Below, piece by piece: positions 35,535 to 47,637 of a stretch of 47,701 bases of DNA. Origin of the DNA: Acidimicrobiia bacterium (GTDB lineage: Bacteria; Actinomycetota; Acidimicrobiia; IMCC26256; PALSA-610); NCBI GenBank assembly GCA_027494135.1, contig JAOSJK010000056.1, positions 1-47,701 of the forward strand, written 5' to 3'. Both the position numbers and the translations under genes were made by a program. Position 1 is the first letter of the stretch, and each line of letters starts with the position of its first letter. Under the pieces are notes generated by a model. The model was not told the DNA's origin and searched no databases. It saw nothing but the letters and a program-made list of their open reading frames with translations.

Positions 35535-37371
35535 ATGGAACGCGAAGGTCTGGGCGGCTTCGAACTGCTCGTGGTCGTCATCGCTGGTCTCGGGCTGGCG
35601 TTGGTCGGAGCGGTGTGGGCGGGAGCGTGGCTGGCGCTAGCCCTGTCGGGCGGCGGGAACCTCCCGTTCGGTGCGGCGGCGGATGCTGCGCCGCGACTCC
35701 CGGCCAACCTGAGCACACCTGCCGGGGCGTGGGCCGAGCCTTACGCCGAGGCGCTTCCCGGTGCGCCGCTCTACTGGCTGTGCACCGCAATCGCGATCAC
35801 GGTCATCGGCGGCGCGGCAGCGCTCGTCGTCCGCTGGTTGACCCGTTCGAAGGTGGGGACCGCCAAACGCCGCCCTCTCGGCGTCGAGGGGAGGACGAGG
35901 TTCGCGAAGGGTCGGGATCTTGAGCCGGTACTGGTATCGGGTCCGACGCCGGGGCGGCTGATCCTCGCTCGTTTCGGTCGACGCCTGGTCGCCACCGAGT
36001 CCCCACCAGCTCACACACAGGGGCAAGGTTGGCCGGGCGGCGCGTCGCTCCCGCCGGGGTGACCGCGGCGCGGTGGCGCTGGTCGGACCATCGAGGTCAG
36101 GCAAGACCACTGCGGCTGTCGCGGGCATCCTCGAGTGGGACGGCCCCGCCGTGCTGTCCTCGGTCAAGGCCGACCTGCTGGCCACGACTCAGGGGTGGCG
36201 CTCGACCCTCGGCGACGTCCGGGTCTACGACCCCACGTCTTCGACGACACCGAAGGGCACCTCGGCCCTGTGGTCGCCGTTGCAGCAAGCCGGGACGGTC
36301 GTCGGGGCGCAGCGGGCAGCGAGGGCGCTGTGCGATGCCGCGCCACGAGGCGGGGTCGAGGGCGGGATGGACTTCTGGCTGGCCCAGGCCGAGATCCTTC
36401 TGTCGGGTCTGCTGTTCGTCGCGCACAACGCCCATCGGGACATGGACGCTGTCTGCGAGTGGGTGCTCACCCAGGACCGGCCGGGCGAGCTGGGTCCGGG
36501 TGAGGTGCGCACGGCACTCGACGCTCTGGCCCTGAAGAACAACGCGGCGGTCTCCCGCGGCGCGATCGAGGTCGCCAAGGGCCTGGTGTCGGTGTGGGAG
36601 ATGGAGGAGAGGACACGTTCGTCTATCTACGCGACGGCCCAAACGGTGATCTGGCCGTGGACCGATCCTGGCGTGGCCGCCTCCGCGCGGTCACCCAAGG
36701 GCAAGCACGCGAAGAACGGCTTCGTCGGGGTCGATCTGCCGTGGTTGTTGTCGGGGGCGAACACCGTCTACCTGTGCTCGCCGATCGAGGACCAGCGCCG
36801 GTTGGCCCCCGCGTTCGGCGGGCTGCTGAACGACCTCATCAACCAGGCGTATCGCCACGTCGCCGCGACCGGCAAGCCCCTTGACCCGCCGTTGCTTGTC
36901 GTGATCGATGAGGCGGGAAACACGCCGCTGCGATCGTTGCCGGAGTACGCCTCGACCCTCGCGGGGCTCGGCGTGTTGTTGGTGACGATCTGGCAGTCGC
37001 TCGCGCAGCTCGAGGTCGCCTACGGCAAGGCGTCGGACACGATCCTCACCAACCACCTGACGAAGGTGTTCTACGCGGGTCTGTCGGACCCGGCGTCGAT
37101 CCAGTACGTCGACCGAGTGCTCGGCGAGGCCGAGGTCGACACGCGATCGCACTCGGCTGCGGAGCGGGCCAGCGGCGGCTCGGACCAGTTCTCCACGACC
37201 CGTGTCCCGCTCGCACCCGCGCACGTGCTGCGCCAGATGCGCCCCGGCGACGCGCTGCTGGTGCACGGCACCCTGCCGCCGGCGCACGTCCGGACTCGGC
37301 CCTTCTACCGCAGCGCGCACCTGGCGAAGCGGGCCGCGATGGGCCTCTGCGACGAGGAGCGGGCGACGTGA
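35535..37371 (+). CDS. VirD4/TraG-type coupling protein, frameshifted
   Basis: ATPase that carries the relaxase-DNA complex to the mating pore, about 612 residues. Two N-terminal membrane segments (about 10-38 and 77-98), then a frameshift near 36015-36030 (TESPPAHT leads on to HRGKVGRAARRSRRGDRG). Walker A is ALVGPSRSGKTTAAV, followed by MDFWLAQAEILLSGLL and Walker B LLVVIDEAGNTPLRSLPEY, all diagnostic of T4CP proteins. The ATG follows the GGGCCTACG promoter by 5 nt, so the message is probably leaderless. Its stop overlaps the next GTG. Confidence 0.9.
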
Positions 37372-37691
37372 AGCCGTTCCTCCGGGCGACCGACCGCGCC
37401 CGCCTCGCCCCGGTGGGATGGGTCTCCGAGGCGGCGGGCACCTGGGCGGGCCGCCAGGTCGAGGTCGTCTTCGATCCACGGCAGCACCAGATCGTGATGG
37501 TCCGCAACGAACCGGGTGACACGACCCGCGCGGTTCTCGCAGGCGAGGGCTTCCGTCGCCTGGCCGTCGACGGGCAGCAGGAGATGTGGGTGCGCAACCG
37601 CGCGGCGGAGGCCGCGCAGCAGACCCCCGGTCGTGTCGTGTCGATCGACGCGACCTCCAAGGCAGTCCAAGCCCAGGGTCGGGGACTGTGA
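37368..37691 (+). CDS. Small conserved hypothetical protein of the coupling operon
   Basis: A 107-residue protein starting at GTG 37368 (overlap with the T4CP stop). It contains EAAGTWAGRQVEVVFDPRQ and VDGQQEMWVRNRAA. No family is recognised. The tight coupling suggests a role in DNA transfer. Confidence 0.65.
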   Translation: MKPFLRATDRARLAPVGWVSEAAGTWAGRQVEVVFDPRQHQIVMVRNEPGDTTRAVLAGEGFRRLAVDGQQEMWVRNRAAEAAQQTPGRVVSIDATSKAVQAQGRGL

Positions 37692-37730
37692 CGTGGTGCT
37701 CGGTGGCTGGGAGATGGCGGGGGTAGCGTG

Positions 37731-37843
37731 ATGGCACGCGCTCGGAGCGCTCGCAGCAATCCCTCCGAACAGCTCTCGCTGTTCGACATAGCGCTCCCTC
37801 CCGAGGATGCCGACGCGGCATCGACCCAGGAGGTGACCAATGA
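37731..37843 (+). CDS. Possible very short gene (N-terminal leader), unresolved
   Basis: ATG 37731 begins MARARSARSNPSEQLSLFD, followed by an acidic stretch. As read, the frame stays open into the methyltransferase, but it overlaps the better-supported 37840 gene. A one-base shift would stop it at TGA 37841-37843, overlapping that gene's ATG. It may therefore be a short protein of about 37 residues, or the true N-terminus of the giant enzyme. Confidence 0.35.
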
Positions 37844-38196
37844 ACCGTTACGGTCAGATGGCGCTGGACCACAATCGCAAGCACCGGCCGGACGCCTATT
37901 CGCAGATCCCGGACCCCGCCGGCTTCTTCGCCGAGGCCGGGGAGCAGATCGCGGCGGCGGTGAGCCAGCTTCGCGACGAGATCCTCGGACCACCCAACGC
38001 GGGCGAGACACCGGAGGACTACCGGCTCCGCAGCTACCAGGCGTTGGCAACGGCCGAGGAGCTGACGCTGGCGGACCACCAGCTGCTCCAACCGGAGGAC
38101 TCCGAGGAGACCGAGGACTGGAGCGACGATCCGGACCTGGCCCGCCGCTACCAGGATCTGGCGGAGATCAACGAGACGATCAGCACCCCGCTGTAG
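37840..38196 (+). CDS. Small conserved protein next to the methyltransferase-helicase
   Basis: A 118-residue acidic protein. It begins MNRYGQMALDHNRKHRPDAY and has an ideal ribosome site, AGGAGGTGA, before the ATG. It continues through DPAGFFAEAGEQIAAAV and an acidic tail (SEETEDWSDDPDLARRY). Helical, without catalytic motifs. Such small genes accompany methyltransferase-helicase proteins in mobile elements. Its function is unknown. Confidence 0.72.
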   Translation: MNRYGQMALDHNRKHRPDAYSQIPDPAGFFAEAGEQIAAAVSQLRDEILGPPNAGETPEDYRLRSYQALATAEELTLADHQLLQPEDSEETEDWSDDPDLARRYQDLAEINETISTPL

Positions 38197-41100
38197 CTAG
38201 CGAGCCATCCCCATCCACGGCCCGGCCCGAGCCGTTCCGACCTTCTGGCCCTGACGACCTCGCCCCGCCGGGCGCAGCGGCGAAGCTGCGAGCGAACCTC
38301 GACGCGCTCACCGTCTTGAACCGGTGCAGAGACGAGGGCGGACGATGGGCGAGCGCGGAGGAGCAAGCGGTCCTTGCTCGCTGGTCGGGTTGGGGAGCGA
38401 TCCCGCAGGTCTTCGATCCCGCGGATGAGCGCTACGCAGAGGAACGCGCCGAGCTACGACAACTGCTCCGCACCGAGACGGGTTGGGCACAGGCCCGGCG
38501 CACAACGCTCAACGCCCACTACACATCCGCGCCGGTCGTGCAGGCCATGTGGCACGCCGCCCAGCAGCTCGGACTCGACGGCAACGGCGTGCGCGTGTTG
38601 GAGCCCGGCTGCGGATCGGGCAACTTCATCGGCTTCGCGCCCGAGGGCACCGCCTTGACCGGCGTCGAGCTCGACAAGACCACCGCCGAAATCGCCCAGC
38701 ACCTCTACGGAGCGCGGGCCACCATCGAGGCCACCGCGTTCGAGGAGCTGCGCGTCGAAGACGGCGCGTTCGACATGGTGATCGGCAACGTCCCGTTCGC
38801 CAAGGTCACCCCGCACGACCCGCGGCACAACCGCGGACGCCACGCACTGCACAACTACTTCCTCATCAAGTCGCTGCACCTGACCCGACCCGGCGGACTC
38901 GTCGTCGCGCTCACCTCCCGCTACACCCTCGACGCCCGCAACCCCGCGGCCCGCCGAGAGATGGCCTCGATGGCCGATCTCGTCGGCGCGATCCGACTCC
39001 CCGAACGAGCCTTCGCCCGCTCGTCGGGCACCGATGTCGTCGTCGACATGGTGATCCTGCGCCGTCGCCCACCGGGAGCCGAACCGTCCGGCCCCGCATG
39101 GGAGCGCGTCGGCGCCGCGCCCATCGAGGCAACCGACGACGCGCCGCCGCTGGAGGTCAACGAGTACTACCTCGCCCACCCCGAACACGTCCTCGGTGAC
39201 CTCGCCGCGACACGGGGCATGTACCGCGACCACGAGCTGACCGTCACCCCGACCGGCGACCTCGACGAACAACTCCCCGCCGCGCTGGCAGACCTTGCTG
39301 CCGGTGCGACCAAACACGGTCTCACCTACGTCGCGGCGAGCCGCGACACCGAGGCATCCCGCCCGGAACGGCGTGCCGCACCAGGCGACTTCTACCTCGA
39401 GCACGCGCAGGACGGCAGCTTCGTCGTCAACCAGCGCGGCGACGTCGCACAGCTCCAGGGCGGCACCCCGGTCACCTACAAGCCACGCGTCGCGAAGGAC
39501 AAGGCCGAACTCGTCCGGCTCGTCGGCCTGCGTGACGCAGCGCGGCGGGTGTTGGAGGTACAGATCGACGGCGGCAGCGACGAACGACTCGACGCCGCGC
39601 AACACGTTCTCGGCGAGCTGTACCGGACCTACGTGCGCGTCTACGGACCGATCAACCGGTCCACCGAGGCCCGCACCGGCCGCCGTAACCCCGAGACCGG
39701 CGAGGAGATCATGCGTCGCGTCCGGCCGCGAATGGGCGGGTTCCGCGAGGACCCCGACTGGCCGCTCGTCGCCGCGCTGGAAGCGTTCGACGAAGAGAGC
39801 CAACAAGCTCGACCCGCGGCGATCTTCCACGAACGGGTCATCGACCCGCCCCATGAACGCCACGGTGTCGACAGCCCCGACGAGGCAATCGCGGTGTGCC
39901 TGGACGAGACCGGAACGGTCACCGTCGAACGCGTCGCCGAACTGTTGGGCACCGATCCCAAGACAGCGCGCCGCCAGCTCGGTGAACTGGTCTACGACGA
40001 CCCCGCCACGAATCGGCTGCTCCCGGCATCGGAGTACCTGTCCGGCAACGTCAGGGCCAAGCTCGACACCTGCCGCACCGTCGATGACCCCGACGGCCGC
40101 TACCGCCCCAACATCGCAGCGCTGGAACGGGTGCTGCCTCGCCAGCTCGAGCCGACCGAGATCACCGCCCGGCTCGGCGCACCGTGGATACCGAGCCGCG
40201 ACATCGAACAGTTCTGCCGCGAGGTCCTGGATGCCAGCGTCGACGTCGAGCACCTCCCACAACTCGGCAACTGGTCCGCGCGGCTGCGCGACGGCAGCCG
40301 GCGCAGCGTCGCCCTGTCCTCGGAATGGGGCACCGGCCGCGCCGATGCGGTCACGCTGCTCGACGCCGCGCTCAACCAACGGCTCCACACCGTCACCGAC
40401 GCCACCGACGACGGCAAACGGGTCCGCAACGACGCCGAGACCCTCGCGGCGCGACAAGCAAGAGGCCCTCACCTCCAGGTTCTCGACGTGGGTGTGGGAG
40501 GAACCTGAACGGTCCAGCCGTCTCGCGGGCCGCTACAACGAGCTGTTCTCCTCCACCGTCTTGCCGAACCACGACGGCGACCACCTGACCCTCCCCCGGC
40601 CTCGCCGGAACCTTCACCCCCGCCACCACCAGCGCGCCGCAGTCGCGCGAATCCTCACCGACGGCCGCGCGCTGCTCGCCCACGCGGTCGGCGCCGGGAA
40701 GACCGCCACCATGGTCATGGCCGCGATGGAGCTACGCCGACTCGGTTCCGCGTCCAAGCCGGCAGTGGTCGTCCCGAACCACATGCTCGACCAGTTCTCC
40801 CGCGAGTGGCTCCAGCTCTACCCGACCGCACGCATCCTCGTCGCCGACCGGGACCGGCTCTCCAAGGCCCGGCGCAAGGAGTTCGTTGCCAGGGCTGCGA
40901 CCGGCGACTGGGACGGCATCGTGTTCACCCAATCCGGGTTCGCCCGGCTTCCTCTCGGCCGCGAACTGATGACCGACTACCTCGGCGAGGAGATCGCCAC
41001 TGCTCGCACCGCCCTCGACGGCTCGAAGGACGGCAAGGGGCTGTCGGTCAAGAAGCTGGAGCGGCGCATCGCCCAGATGGAAGAGACCTACAGGCGGCTC

Positions 41101-43258
41101 CTCTCCGAGCACACCGAGGACGACGGCGTCCGCTTCGAGGAGACCGGCATCGACTACCTCTTCGTCGACGAAGCCCACGCCTACAAGAACCGACGCGTCG
41201 ACTCCAGCATCGACGGCGTCGCCAACACTGGTTCACAACGCGCTCAAGACCTCGACTCCAAGCTGTGGGCGCTGCGCCGGATGCACGGTCCCCGCGTCGT
41301 CACCTTCGCGACCGCGACCCCAGTCGCGAACTCGATGGCCGAGCTGTGGGTCATGCAGTCGTACCTGCACCCCGACCTGCTCGCCAGCGTCGACCTCCGA
41401 GCCTTCGACGCGTGGGCTGCGAACTTCGGTCGCACCCACACCGCCCTGGAGCTCGCACCCGACGGCGCGAGCTACCGGATGCAGACCCGGTTCGCCCGGT
41501 TCCAGAACGTCCCCGAGCTGCTCACCCTCTACCGGCAAGTCGCCGATGTCCGCACCAACGACGACCTCGACCTCCCCTGTCCCGGCCCTCGCCGACGGCC
41601 AGGCCGAGACCGTCGTCGTCGAACCCAGCGACGTTCTCGTCGACTACGTCGCCGACCTCGCATCCCGCGCAGAGCGCATCCGCAACCGGGCCGTCGATCC
41701 CAGCGAGGACAACATGCTGAAGGTCACCGGCGACGGCAGACGAGCGGCGCTCGACCTCCGACTCGTCGGCGAAGCGCCACCCTCCGAGGGCGGCAAGTTG
41801 ACCGTGGCCGCCCAGCGGATCGCCGCAATCCACCACGCCACACGCGACCACCGCTACACCGACGACAGCAACCAACTCACCCTCCGCCCAGGCGCCCTGC
41901 AGCTCGTGTTCTGCGACGTCTCCACCCCCGCGGCCGAGGGATGGAACGCGTACGACGAACTCCGTGCTCAGCTCGTCCGCCGCGGTGTCGACCACGGCTC
42001 GATCCGCTACATGCAAGACGCCAAGACCGACATCGCCAAGGCCAAGCTCTTCGCCGCTGCCGGGACGGCACCGTGGCGGTGCTCGTCGGCTCCACCGAGA
42101 CCATGGGTGTCGGCACCAACGTGCAGACCCGCGCTATCGCCATGCACCACCTCGACGCTCCGTGGCGACCCGCGGACATCGAACAGCGAGACGGCCGCAT
42201 CCTTCGCCAGGGCAACCAGAACCCCGAGGTCCGCGTGCTGCGCTACGTCACCGAGGGCAGCTTCGACACCTACATGTGGCAGACGTTGGAAAGGAAGGCG
42301 GCGTTCATCGCGCAGGTCACCCGTGGCGACCTCCCTGATCGCGATGTCGACGACATCGGCGACCAAGCCCTGTCCTTCGCCGAGGTCAAAGCACTCGCCA
42401 CTGGCGACCCCCTGGTGCTGGAGAAGGCTGCCGTCGACGCTGACGTCGCCCGGCTCACCCGCCTCGAACGTGCCCACCACGACGACCAGCACCGACTCCG
42501 ACGCACCTACGACACCGCCACACATCGCGCCGAGAAGGCCGAGCACCGAATCCTCGGCCTCGAAGCCGTGGTCGGACGGATCACCGACACCCGAGGCGAC
42601 CGCTTCGCCATGACCATCGACGGCCGGAGCCACACGAAGCGTGTCGACGCGGGCGAACACCTCCAGCGCCTCCTGGGCGGGCAGCTGCGACGCACCGCAC
42701 CCGAGACCAGCGGACCAACCGTCGAGATCGGCAGGCTCGGCGGACTGACCGTCACCGCCCAAGCCATCACCACCATCGAGGACGAGGTCCGAGTCGCCCT
42801 CCCCGACGCGCACGTCGAAGTCAGCTTCCTCTCCAACGACCTCACCCGAAGCGACCCCGCCAACCTCATCACCCGCCTCGAACGCCACCTCCACCGACTT
42901 CCCGGACACGATCGCCGAACTGGGTGCGAGGCGTCCGATGCTCGAGCTGAGGCACAGCGAAGCGGAGGTACGCATCGGCGCACCGTGGCAGCGCGCCGAT
43001 GAACTCACCGGCCTGCGGAACCGCCAGAAGGAGATCGAGGACCAGCTCGCCGCAACCGCTGAACCGGTTCCAGATCAGCACTCCACGGACCTGGTGTCGG
43101 AGTCGATGCTGGACTCATCGACGCCGGTCGAGCCGCAGCGGGCGGCGCCGGCTGCGGGAAGCTCCACTGCCGATGCCGCGGCTGCCGCAGGGATCACGGC
43201 ACGGCTCGACGCCCTTCAGAACCGATCGCGCGCTGAGTCACCGGGAGTCGAGATGTGA
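38197..43258 (+). CDS. Giant N6-methyltransferase plus SNF2-type helicase (DarB-like), frameshifted
   Basis: About 1680 residues if repaired; start codon unresolved. Methyltransferase half: NAHYTSAPVV, the SAM motif VLEPGCGSGNF, then IGNVPF in place of NPPY/F. Helicase half: motif I HAVGAGKTATM, motif II FVDEAHAYKN, motif III TFATATPVANS, and motif VI-like IEQRDGRILRQGN. A helical C-terminal tail follows. Frameshifts near 40460-40500, 41575-41585, 42055-42070 and 42905-42925 all disappear with single-base corrections. Similar fusions (for example phage P1 DarB) protect incoming DNA from restriction, and comparable enzymes are common on conjugative elements. An antirestriction role during transfer is inferred. 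Confidence 0.85.
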
Positions 43259-43449
43259 CCGCGCTAGGTGGGATCTCGGATGGCCGAACGTACCCTGATC
43301 GCATGGAGACAGGCGATACGAGGCTCAGCGCAGATGTATCCGAGCGACCGCCGGTCGCTTGGCGCGATCCATCTGCTTGTCGCCGTGTCGCCCAAGCGCG
43401 GCTCCCGTGAACTGGCGAACGTCCACCACCACGCCGATACCGGTGACCC

Positions 43450-43926
43450 ATGTCTGCGGAGATCAGCGGTAGCCCGCCTAGCCGACGTGCGAGCGAGCCG
43501 GATCCCAGCGAGGGCTTGCGGCTCCGTGCGCTGCCTGCCGCGTCCGAGCGCGCCTTTCCGCTCGACCATGCCTACTTCGAGATCGTCTATGCACCGCTGG
43601 TCGGTCCCCACAGCTGTACTCTGGCTCGAGCGTTGCGGCGGCATCTGGATGCCGCCGGGGGGTCGGTGACCGTTTGTCCGCTCGAACTCGCCATGGAGAT
43701 CGGTATCCGCGCAAGTGGCGTTGAGCCGCTCGGGAAGAGGTCGAACCTGGCGCACGCGATCGACCGCCTCGCCCACGATCACGTTGTCGCCCGGCTGGGG
43801 GACCGGACCCTCGGCGTGCGAGTGGCGATACCCCCGCTGAGTTCGCGGGCGTTGGAGAAGGTCCCGGAGACAGCCCGATCAGCACACCACCGGTTCCTAA
43901 CAACGGGCGCCGCCCTGGAGGAGTAG
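43450..43926 (+). CDS. Conserved small protein, paralogue of the 13966-14511 product
   Basis: A 158-residue protein in an intact frame. It shares the order of motifs with the 13966-14511 product: DHAYFEIVYAPLVGPHSCTL, SNLAHAIDRLAHDHVVARLG and a C-terminal ETARSAHHRFL. The centre may be a winged helix. The ATG lies at 43450, after a 191-bp gap from the methyltransferase-helicase stop that holds no other convincing gene. No family assignment is possible, but it marks the right end of the transfer module. Confidence 0.62.
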   Translation: MSAEISGSPPSRRASEPDPSEGLRLRALPAASERAFPLDHAYFEIVYAPLVGPHSCTLARALRRHLDAAGGSVTVCPLELAMEIGIRASGVEPLGKRSNLAHAIDRLAHDHVVARLGDRTLGVRVAIPPLSSRALEKVPETARSAHHRFLTTGAALEE

Positions 43927-44173
43927 CGGCGCGGGCCGCTCCTCCGCCCGCCCCCGGCCCAGGTGCGCACGTAGGTGAAGTCCATTACTCAGGAGCGGTT
44001 CGGGGCTGCAGCGGTGAAGCGCGGCTCGGCAGGCCTCCAGCTCGACGGCCGTTCTTGGCGAGGATCCTCGTGCGCGCCCTCTTCGAAGGGAACGGATGGC
44101 CCGGTCGACCGACCCGGGGTCGCCTAACCCCACCTGTCACCTCGCCGCGCGGCAGTCCCGAACCTGGGGCGCT
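43927..44173. other. Gap between transfer module and MarR/MFS cargo
   Basis: This 247-bp stretch has no convincing gene. It could contain the right end of the element, but no copy of the att-like repeat at 122/6175 was found here. A weak match, TTCGAAGGGA, to the sequence before the integrase is present at about 44084. Confidence 0.3.
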
Positions 44174-44677
44174 TCACAGCGTCGGCAGTGTCCGATCGTC
44201 CTGGCCATCGATGAGCTCACGCTCATCGATGGCGGTGACCAGCCGCTCCATGAGTGCCGCCAGGGCTTCGCGTTCAGTGTGGTCGGAAGGAGTCGAGGGT
44301 CTCGGCGAGCAAAGTATTTGCTCGTGATCGGACTCGGGAGTGGAGCTCGGTGCCGTTGGGGCTGGGCGTGACCCCGTATCGCTCGTGCGTCGTGGGGGTC
44401 GGGATCTCGTATGACCAGCCCGCGATCGTGCAGCTTGGCGATGGCGCGCGTGGCGCTGGATGGGTCGACGCGCAGGAGTGCGCCACCTCGTTCATGCGGA
44501 CCGGTGCGTTGGTCACGATGAGGTCGAGGGCGTCGGCCTGGGCGACGTCAAGGGGCGCGTCGGGTGCATAGGGAGGTACGCCCGGACTGCTCCTGTGGAT
44601 CCTGCTCGCCGTAGATCGCGCCAAGCCGAGCGGATCCGTTCGGCGATGACTGCCGGCTTGTCGGCGGGAGGGCCCAT
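44174..44677 (-). CDS. MarR-family transcriptional regulator, multiply frameshifted
   Basis: About 165 residues if repaired. The order of MarR parts is recognisable across frames: N-terminal helix (KPAVIAERIRSAWRDLRR), LDVAQADALDLIVTNAPVRMN, the winged helix VDPSSATRAIAKLHDRGLVI then RDPDPHDARA, and the C-terminal dimer helices TEREALAALMERLVTAID. Two or more frameshifts interrupt it, mainly between 44430 and 44640 and near 44280. Either sequencing errors or a decayed gene. It probably represses the divergent exporter through the double palindrome at 44692-44729. Confidence 0.68.
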
Positions 44678-44691
44678 GTCAGAAGGGTATC

Positions 44692-46367
<1,676 letters not shown>

Positions 46368-46486
46368 CCGAGTCGGCAGCTCGACTGCAGTGACCAGTCC
46401 GTCTCGACACGCCGGGCTCCCATGTCTGAGCGGAGACCGGTTCCGTGCGTCGACGGGGACAGCAGATTGCGAGCCCCCGCCGCTCG

Positions 46487-47637
46487 TCAGATGAGCGATG
46501 GCCCGTTGAGAGCCGGATAGGAAGGTGACGGGCCCGCACGGCCGGTGGACCAAGTGACTGCGGCGGAGTCATCGAGTTCGAAGTCGGGGATGCGGTCGAG
46601 CCACGTCTGGATGGCCACCTCGAGTTCCATCCGGCCAGGTTCGATCCGAGACATCGGTGGATCCCGACGCCGAAGGCGAAGTGGCGGTTCACTCGCCGAT
46701 CCAGGATGACCTCTTCTGCGGTCGTCGAACGCGCCGGGGTCTCGGGTTGGCGGCGGGGAAGGGAGCAGCACTCGGTCGCCCGCGCCACGAGGCATCGGTC
46801 GTACTCGGTGTCGTGGAGGACCTCTCGGGCCATCGTGACGGGTGCGAATGCTCGGAGGAACTCCCTCGGTGGCGGTGTGGATGAGCCGGGTTCGGCGCGG
46901 AGCCGATGCTGGTGCGCTGGGGTGTGGCGAGGTGGTGCAGGGCCGATCCGATGGCGGACCACGCCGTGTCGATGCTGGCGAGGAGCAGGAGGACGCACAC
47001 GCCGAGGATCTCGTCGCTACGCAAGGTACGCCCGTCGGGCAGGCGAGCCTGAGGAGGGTGGAGATGACGTCGTCGGTGTCGTTGACGGTGCTGTTCGATG
47101 TGGTCGGAGAGGTAGCCGCCGATCTCGATGATGGCGTCGTAGGTGCTGTCGCTGGTGAGGGGGCTCCGTTCGATCAGCCGGTGGATCCAGTCGCGAACTC
47201 GCGGGAGTCGTTGTCGGGGATTCCGACATCCGGGTGATGACCTTGATCGGAACGTGCTGTACGGCGCGGTCGCAGCGTGCAGATGTCGTCCCCGATGAAG
47301 CGGTCGATCAGCTCGGAGGAGATCACCCTGGTGACGGTTCGTAGGCGGCGAGACCGTCGAGCAGAACAGGGGCAGAAGCGACGTGCCGGATGGCGGTGGT
47401 ACGGCGGGTCCTCGGTGATCGGGGGAGCGTGGAACTGAGGGTCGGTCGGCTACTCGGGCCGATCCGTGATGAGGTGATGGTCCGCGACGAGAACCGGTGG
47501 TGGTCAGGGGCGTTCGCTGTGAGGTCGTCGTAGCGGGTCGGGATCCAGACGCCGGAAGTGGTCTGTGCGGACGATCGGGCATTGCTCAAAGCAGCTGATC
47601 GTAGATCGGATAGGTCGGCGACGACTAGGGCGAGGTG
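46487..47637 (-). CDS. Cytochrome P450, 5'-truncated and multiply frameshifted
   Basis: Haem monooxygenase of the bacterial soluble type. The haem-binding signature HFAFGVGIHRCLGSNLA is visible, as are the N-terminal segment VWIPTRYDDLTA, FSSRTI and the EILGVCVLLLLASIDT I-helix region (where AGxDT is expected). The N-terminus continues beyond 47589 in shifted frames (CPIVRTD, PIYDQL) up to 47637, where adapter sequence replaces the genome. At least five frameshifts occur. The gene is therefore partial because of the contig end, not a proven pseudogene. Substrate unknown. Confidence 0.75.

Noticed and set aside
192..43258. Programmed frameshifting as the reason for many broken genes
   Set aside because: No common slippery heptamer plus structure is seen, the shifts occur in both directions in unrelated genes, and the barcode at the end explains them more simply.
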